A stretch of DNA of 64,000 nt from Paenibacillaceae bacterium. Lineage in GTDB: Bacteria > Bacillota > Bacilli > Paenibacillales > Paenibacillaceae. A program made the position numbers and the translations under genes. Shown here in pieces: positions 59,390 through 64,000 of the stretch. The first letter of the stretch is position 1. Each line of letters opens with the position of its first letter. The DNA is taken from contig CAAFUF010000043.1 in assembly GCA_900766135.1 (NCBI GenBank), forward strand, positions 1-64,000, in the 5' to 3' direction. Below the pieces are notes generated by a model. The model was not told the DNA's origin. It was given only the letters and a program-made list of their open reading frames with translations, and did not search any database.

Positions 59390-60148
59390 TCATTTATACA
59401 TTTCCGCCCGCACCGCATCCGCCGCCTGCTGTTTGGCATAAACCCGCTTGGACAGCAGCACGCTCAGCTCATAGAGCAGAACGAGCGGAATCAGCACCAG
59501 GAAGGCGGAGAAGAAATCTGCCGGCGTAATCATCACCGACACGACCACCAGCGCGAAATACGCTACCCGGCGCATCTTCTTCAGCCGAAGCGGCGTTAAG
59601 ATCCGCAGCTGCGTCAAAAACAAAATGACCAGCGGCAACTCGAACAATAACGAAATCGGCAGTACGATATTCGTCAAAAACTTGAAGTAGTCGGCCATTC
59701 CGTAGGTCTCGACGAGTCCCAGCTCCTTGTTAAGCGAACCGGTAAACGTCATCGCCAGCGGGAACACCACGTAATAACCAAAAGCCAGGCCCGCCAGGAA
59801 AAAGACGAACACATACGGGATATACTTCGCGGTCGCTCTGCGTTCCCGGGGCTTTAGGCCGGGGCTGACGAACGCCCATACCTGGTATAGCGTAAACGGC
59901 AACGTAATTCCTAGCGCGACCAACATGGCGATCTTCATGTACACGCCAACGCCGTCCCAGAACGAAAAGGCGTTTAATTCGATGGTTACGCCGGAAATAG
60001 CGTTTTTCGTCAAATAGTGGTAGATCGGATCGACCACGAAAAAGGCCGCCACCAGCACGGCGACGAACACGACGCAGACAGCCACCAATCGCCGCCGCAG
60101 CTCCGTCAAATGATCCACGAGACTTTGCGCATTGTCTTTCTCCGACAT
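59390..60148 (-). CDS. tatC: Sec-independent translocase TatC
   Basis: The product is 252 residues with six membrane helices. The signal-recognition N-terminus has LVDHLTELRRRL, the first cytoplasmic loop FVSPGLKPRERRATAKYIPY carries the conserved Phe-Val-x-Pro-Gly-Leu and Glu, and the end of helix 5-6 region has VVSVMITPADFFSAFLVLIP. TatC is the receptor for twin-arginine signal peptides. GGAAAGGAG precedes ATG. It follows tatA by about 110 bases and is last in the strand run. Confidence 0.98.
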   Translation of the reverse strand: MSEKDNAQSLVDHLTELRRRLVAVCVVFVAVLVAAFFVVDPIYHYLTKNAISGVTIELNAFSFWDGVGVYMKIAMLVALGITLPFTLYQVWAFVSPGLKPRERRATAKYIPYVFVFFLAGLAFGYYVVFPLAMTFTGSLNKELGLVETYGMADYFKFLTNIVLPISLLFELPLVILFLTQLRILTPLRLKKMRRVAYFALVVVSVMITPADFFSAFLVLIPLVLLYELSVLLSKRVYAKQQAADAVRAEMYK

Positions 60149-60256
60149 CTCAGGTTCTCCTTTCCCCGCCGGGCTTTCCGTCCAATCTCAAGCAAAATCC
60201 CTCCGCAAAGGAAGGGATCAAAATTTCGCCTATGCAACTGACTCCGCCGCTTCCGG

Positions 60257-60478
60257 TTATTCGGGAAGACGGCGGTCGTCCGGTTTGGGGCCCTCTACCT
60301 GCGGCTGCGGCGCGGTTTCCGTTCTTCTGGCTTCCGGCTGATCGTCGACGATATCCCGGGTCGCCTCCTTGAATTCACGGAACGTGCGTCCGACCGCCCG
60401 CCCCAGATCAGGTAATTTATTCGGACCAAACAGCAGCAACGCCGCGATGATGATCAACAAAAATCCGCCTGCGCTCAT
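60257..60478 (-). CDS. tatA: Tat translocase component TatA
   Basis: ATG at 60478 follows GAAAGGAG and gives a 73-residue protein; a longer frame upstream adds unrelated residues. One membrane helix (about 4-20, GGFLLIIIAALLLFG) is followed by the FGPNKLP hinge, then the amphipathic helix LGRAVGRTFREFKEATRDI and an acidic, Pro-rich tail. TatA oligomers form the passage for folded proteins. With TatC it makes a minimal two-gene TatAC system as in B. subtilis. Confidence 0.97.
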   Translation of the reverse strand: MSAGGFLLIIIAALLLFGPNKLPDLGRAVGRTFREFKEATRDIVDDQPEARRTETAPQPQVEGPKPDDRRLPE

Positions 60479-60639
60479 GGTTGATTCTCCTTTCGTTACG
60501 GCAAATAAATAGACATGGCAATCCGAATCGATAAATTCACTCGCCCACATCATACCATAACGAATATCACAGTTACAGTCTATTTATTTTACAACTTAAC
60601 AAAGAAGTAGAAAAATAAGGCCCGTTAAAAGACATCGCG

Positions 60640-61125
60640 TTATAAACGATATTGCCCCGTAACCATAAGCAACGCTTCCGGCAGTTGGTCCATGATCGCC
60701 GCCAGATTTTCGTGCACGCCTTTGGGCGTTCCCGGCAAATTCACGATCAGCGACCGTCCGCGAATGCCGACGATTCCCCGAAACAGCATCGACGCAGGAT
60801 TCTTCTGCATCAATCGGTACCGCATCGCTTCCGCCATGCCCGGCACTTCACGCTCGATGACCCGTCGGGTCGCTTCCGGCGTCACGTCACGGATGGCCAG
60901 CTCCGTCCCCCCTGTGGTAAGCACCAAATCGGCGTGAAAATAATCGGTCATTTCGATCAATGCGGCGATAATTTCATCCGGTTCATCGGGGACAATGCGG
61001 TATTCCACGATTTCGCCGCCCAATTCCTCCTCCACCAGCTCGCGGATCACTTGGGCACTCGTATCTTCTCGTTCCCCCCTCGCTCCTTTGTCGCTGGCGG
61101 TAAGAATCGCTGTTTTCCAAACCAT
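60640..61125 (-). CDS. molybdopterin adenylyltransferase MogA/MoaB family
   Basis: ATG at 61125 follows GAGGAGGGTG. The 161-residue product has AILTASDKGARGEREDTSAQ, the molybdopterin-binding loop LVLTTGGTELAIRDVTPEAT, and SLIVNLPGTPKGVHENL. It activates molybdopterin with AMP during molybdenum cofactor assembly. MogA and MoaB cannot be separated by eye. It lies between moaC and tatA on the same strand; the Tat system exports enzymes loaded with this cofactor, so the grouping is sensible. Confidence 0.95.
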   Translation of the reverse strand: MVWKTAILTASDKGARGEREDTSAQVIRELVEEELGGEIVEYRIVPDEPDEIIAALIEMTDYFHADLVLTTGGTELAIRDVTPEATRRVIEREVPGMAEAMRYRLMQKNPASMLFRGIVGIRGRSLIVNLPGTPKGVHENLAAIMDQLPEALLMVTGQYRL

Positions 61126-61258
61126 GAAGTCACCCTCCTCATCCATATAGGAACTCCCTTTGGAGTCCAACGTAATGCCGGATCATGTCGATTCATGCTG
61201 AATCCAACTGAAAACTTCCTTCTTTATCTATATCAAAATCCAATAGCCGCCGCAAATG

Positions 61259-61723
61259 TTACGAACGCACGTAATCCCCGCTTTTGCCGCCCGACTTCGA
61301 CCGCAGCAGCGTCGGGCCAATGACCATGTCCTTTTGCAGCGCCTTGCACATGTCGTACACGGTCAGCGCCGCGGCGGACACCGCGGTGAGCGCCTCCATC
61401 TCCACGCCGGTTTTGCCTTCCGTCTTCACCGTTGCTTCGATATAGAGCTCGTCCCGGCCGTTGTCGCCAAACGTAATATTTACGCCGGTCAGCGCGAGCG
61501 GGTGGCACATCGGAATCCAATCGGACGTCCGTTTTGCCCCTTGGATCCCCGCGACCTGAGCCACAGCAAGCACATCGCCTTTACCGACCCGTCCTTCCTT
61601 GATCGCTTCGAGGGTCGACGGAAGCATGGAGACCTTCGTCTCCGCCACGGCCACGCGATCGGTCGCCGATTTCCCGGAAATATCCACCATTCGGGCGCGG
61701 CCTTGTTCATTAAAATGCGTCAT
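61259..61723 (-). CDS. moaC: cyclic pyranopterin monophosphate synthase MoaC
   Basis: ATG at 61723 gives 154 residues, close to the family length, and overlaps the end of fthC by 14 bases, suggesting coupled translation. The Shine-Dalgarno site is weak. Family marks are MVDISGKSATDRVAVAETKV, the active-site region IPMCHPLALTGVNI with its His, KTGVEMEALTAVSAAALTVY and GGKSGDYVR at the end. It makes cyclic pyranopterin phosphate, the first stable cofactor intermediate. MoaA is not in the window. Confidence 0.97.
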   Translation of the reverse strand: MTHFNEQGRARMVDISGKSATDRVAVAETKVSMLPSTLEAIKEGRVGKGDVLAVAQVAGIQGAKRTSDWIPMCHPLALTGVNITFGDNGRDELYIEATVKTEGKTGVEMEALTAVSAAALTVYDMCKALQKDMVIGPTLLRSKSGGKSGDYVRS

Positions 61724-62387
61724 TTCTTGACCCGATTCCGAGTTTGCCAAGCTTATCACTACTTTCCTTCATATATATCGTTCCTTTTGCCGTAAACAGC
61801 AGGTCGATCCGGAAATCATGCGGTTCTATCGGAACCGCCTCCTTCAGGATCAACTCCTCCAGGGCGAGCGCCCCTAGGACAACCTGTCGGGTGCCGCCGC
61901 TGCGGCGGGCCAATTCATCGATCAGGCGATCGTAATACCCTGCGCCGAATCCGATGCGGCCCCCGTTCAGATCGAAAGCCAGTCCCGGAACGACAATGAC
62001 GTCGATGTCGGGGTAGCGTTCGGGAGGCCAAACGGCCGTATGCTCCGCCGGCTCCGGGATCCCCCAGGTGCCGGGAACGAGGTCCGCCGTCCCGGACAGC
62101 TCATGCAAAGTCAGGCTGCGCTGTGCTCCGATCCTCGGGGCGAGCAGCCGGTCCCCTTGGGCCAGGCAGCTTGCCAGTAAAGGCCGAGTATCCGGTTCAT
62201 CCCGGAAAGAAACGTAGCAGAACAGGTTCAGTGCCCCGCCGCGCCGCGCCCGCAAGGGTCCAAGTACCTCCCGTTCCGCTATCCGGCTGGCGGCCAGCGA
62301 TTGCTCCGTACGAGAAGCTTCCGGTATCCGGGCGCGTACCCTCAACATCTGCTGGCGCAGCTCCTTTTTGGCCTCCGCTAGCTCCAT
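61710..62387 (-). CDS. 5-formyltetrahydrofolate cyclo-ligase
   Basis: The product is 225 residues, with the N-terminal KKELRQQMLRVRARIPEASR and the hallmark substrate loop LNGGRIGFGAGYYDRLIDEL. It converts 5-formyl-THF to methenyl-THF using ATP, recycling the storage folate. GAAGGGGAG precedes ATG. It is the first gene of the five-gene minus-strand run with moaC, mogA/moaB, tatA and tatC, and diverges from the ABC-F gene. Confidence 0.95.
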   Translation of the reverse strand: MELAEAKKELRQQMLRVRARIPEASRTEQSLAASRIAEREVLGPLRARRGGALNLFCYVSFRDEPDTRPLLASCLAQGDRLLAPRIGAQRSLTLHELSGTADLVPGTWGIPEPAEHTAVWPPERYPDIDVIVVPGLAFDLNGGRIGFGAGYYDRLIDELARRSGGTRQVVLGALALEELILKEAVPIEPHDFRIDLLFTAKGTIYMKESSDKLGKLGIGSRNDAF

Positions 62388-62648
62388 GCCGTTCTCCCCT
62401 TCCGCTCCCGTCTCACGTTCGCCGGATTCCGTTCCGAGGCTTGGACGAATCCGGCGGATCTCCTCCTTAGTGTATCATTGTTATATGAAAATGAAAACTA
62501 AAGCACCCGGTTTGCAAAACGCGGCCTTCCAAGCATTCAGCGGTGCAATTCGCTTGGGTTTCATGTACACTGAAGGTACGTGTTTCACCGAATTATGACT
62601 TTCATCATGCACAGACTGCAAATCTTTTTTTGGAGGATCGAATCGGTT

Positions 62649-64000
62649 ATGCTGCTTCAAGCTTCGAACATTACGAAATTATACGGCGTGACCCCCGTGC
62701 TGGAGGGGATTAACCTGCAGGTGCTCGAGCGGGACCGGATCGGTCTCGTGGGCGTCAACGGCGCGGGCAAATCGACGTTTCTGCAAATTTTGGCCGGAGA
62801 ACTCTCCTACGACGGAGGGCAAATCTTCAAAGCCAAAGAGACGACCATCGGCTACCTGGCGCAAAATAGCGGGTTGCAATCGGACCGCACCATCTGGGAG
62901 GAAATGCTCGCCGTGTTCGCGCCACTGATCGAGACGGAACGCGAACTGCGCCGGATGGAGGAGCAGATCGCCGATCCGGAGTTGGCACGGGACGAGAAGG
63001 CGCACCAAGAACTGCTCGACCGCTATGCGCTCAAATCCGACTGGTTCAAAGACCACGGCGGTTATGAAATGGAGACCCGCATCCGCATGGTGCTGCACGG
63101 CATGGGATTTGGAGATTTTGCGCCGGACACCCCCATCGCAACGTTAAGCGGCGGGCAGAAAACCCGGCTTGCGCTTGCCCGCATTTTGCTGCAGGCCCCG
63201 GACCTGCTGATGCTGGACGAACCCACGAACCATCTCGATATCGAAACGTTGACCTGGCTCGAGGATTATTTGCGCAATTATTCCGGAGCCTTGCTGGTCG
63301 TTTCGCATGACCGCTATTTCCTGGACCGGCTCGTCACGGCGATCGTGGAGATCGAACGCCATCAATCGCGCCGCTACACAGGCAACTACAGCCGGTTCAT
63401 CGAGCTGAAGGCGGCGGAATACGAAAGCCAGCTGAAGCAATACGAGAAACAGCAGGATGAAATTGCCCGAATCGAGGCGTTTATCCAGAAAAATATCGTT
63501 CGGGCCTCCACAACGAAACGGGCCCAAAGCCGGCGCAAGGCGCTGGAGAAGATGGACGTCCTTGACCGGCCGCTCGGCGATCTGAAACGGGCGACCTTCT
63601 CCTTCGAGGCCGAGGTGACGACCGGCAAGGAAGTGCTGCACGTGGGCGGCCTCTCCTACACGTTTGCGGACAAACCCAAGCCGTTATTCCAAAACGTCAA
63701 CTTTGACCTGTACCGCGGCGAAACGGTGGCCTTGATCGGCCCGAACGGGATCGGCAAATCCACCTTGCTCAAAATGCTGACCGGCGATTTGCGGCCCTCG
63801 GAAGGAACGATTCATTGGGGGGCCAAGGTGAAGGTCGGCTACTACGATCAGGAGCAAACGCATCTGAACGCAGCCAACACCGTGCTGGAGGAAGTTTGGG
63901 GCGCTTTTCCCCATATCGAGGAGGCCCGAATCCGCAGCGTACTGGGCAATTTCCTGTTCAGCGGAGAGGACGTGCTCAAGAAGGTCGCGGCGTTAAGCGG
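62649..64000 (+). CDS. ABC-F family ATPase (YdiF-like), cut by the window end
   Basis: The visible 450 residues hold the first ATPase cassette (Walker A GLVGVNGAGKST, signature LSGGQKTRLALARILL, Walker B LLMLDEPTNHLD). The linker (about 245-310, KQYEKQQDEIARIEAFIQKN, ASTTKRAQSRRKALEKMDVL) and the start of the second cassette (ALIGPNGIGKST) follow. No membrane segments are present, as for translation-type ABC-F proteins. ATG follows GGAGGA at about 11 bases, rather far. B. subtilis YdiF sits near moaC and tatAC-groESL as I recall, which fits. The C-terminal 150-200 residues lie outside the window. Confidence 0.94.
   Translation, partial: MLLQASNITKLYGVTPVLEGINLQVLERDRIGLVGVNGAGKSTFLQILAGELSYDGGQIFKAKETTIGYLAQNSGLQSDRTIWEEMLAVFAPLIETERELRRMEEQIADPELARDEKAHQELLDRYALKSDWFKDHGGYEMETRIRMVLHGMGFGDFAPDTPIATLSGGQKTRLALARILLQAPDLLMLDEPTNHLDIETLTWLEDYLRNYSGALLVVSHDRYFLDRLVTAIVEIERHQSRRYTGNYSRFIELKAAEYESQLKQYEKQQDEIARIEAFIQKNIVRASTTKRAQSRRKALEKMDVLDRPLGDLKRATFSFEAEVTTGKEVLHVGGLSYTFADKPKPLFQNVNFDLYRGETVALIGPNGIGKSTLLKMLTGDLRPSEGTIHWGAKVKVGYYDQEQTHLNAANTVLEEVWGAFPHIEEARIRSVLGNFLFSGEDVLKKVAALS

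Noticed and set aside
58852..59529. Plus-strand frame of 225 codons beside tatC
   Set aside because: It runs through the palindromic repeats and into the tatC antisense strand, with Pro/Arg/Ala bias and no motif.

Overview
The window looks like chromosome from a spore-forming, moderately high-GC Firmicute of the family Paenibacillaceae, most likely a Paenibacillus-type organism. The signs are strong Shine-Dalgarno sites, YesM/YesN two-component systems beside Lpl-type sugar ABC transporters, a GbsR-OpuA osmolyte locus, a CIRCE-controlled groESL, and the gene block ydcC-like/alr/ndoAI/ndoA plus tex and a tiny cmpA-like gene. Several of these neighbourhoods resemble Bacillus subtilis gene order as I remember it. 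I do not assign a species.

Layout. 1-11.8 kb holds conserved genes: a cortex-morphogenesis microprotein (cmpA-like, TTG start), a Crp/Fnr regulator interrupted by a frameshift, tex, a DUF4190 protein, a YknXYZ/MacAB-type exporter, a conserved hypothetical, and ndoA, ndoAI, alr and a LolA/YdcC-like lipoprotein on the minus strand. 12-18 kb holds a LytTR-DUF3021-ABC export operon facing a TetR gene, a membrane protein divergent from that TetR, and an MFS transporter followed by a decayed duplicate fragment and short repeats. 17.8-24.4 kb is a minus-strand sugar ABC transporter with a histidine kinase and an AraC-type response regulator. 24.5-32.4 kb has an APC permease, a large membrane-anchored alpha/beta hydrolase, and GbsR divergent from opuAA-AB-AC. 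32.9-39.7 kb is a mixed stretch: glycosyltransferase, YjfB-like microprotein, ASCH protein, a low-GC orphan HsdR-N nuclease-like gene, patatin, a stalk-domain protein, SRAP and a Cys-rich DUF6171 protein.

39.7-54.3 kb is the main catabolic region. A GH51 arabinofuranosidase is divergent from an ArsR-type regulator that carries a long extra C-terminal domain, and two near-identical AT-rich sites lie between them. Next comes a six-gene minus-strand cluster (binding protein, two permeases, DUF2264 protein, heparinase II/III-like lyase, GH88 hydrolase), divergent from its own histidine kinase and response regulator. All the enzymes lack signal peptides, so the likely plan is import of uronate-containing oligosaccharides and breakdown in the cytoplasm. 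54.3-56.4 kb is a less orderly patch: an orphan OppB-type permease, a broken GNAT gene and a small hydrolase. 56.6-64 kb returns to conserved genes: groES-groEL with CIRCE, then fthC-moaC-mogA/moaB-tatA-tatC on the minus strand, divergent from an ABC-F gene cut by the window end.

Intergenic DNA carries at least three families of short direct and inverted repeats (about 16.05-16.25, 32.38-32.57 and 58.89-59.06 kb) plus a fourth element present twice (about 0.14 and 32.67 kb). I saw no CRISPR array, rRNA, tRNA, complete insertion sequence or prophage. All calls are from reading the sequence; no database search was run.
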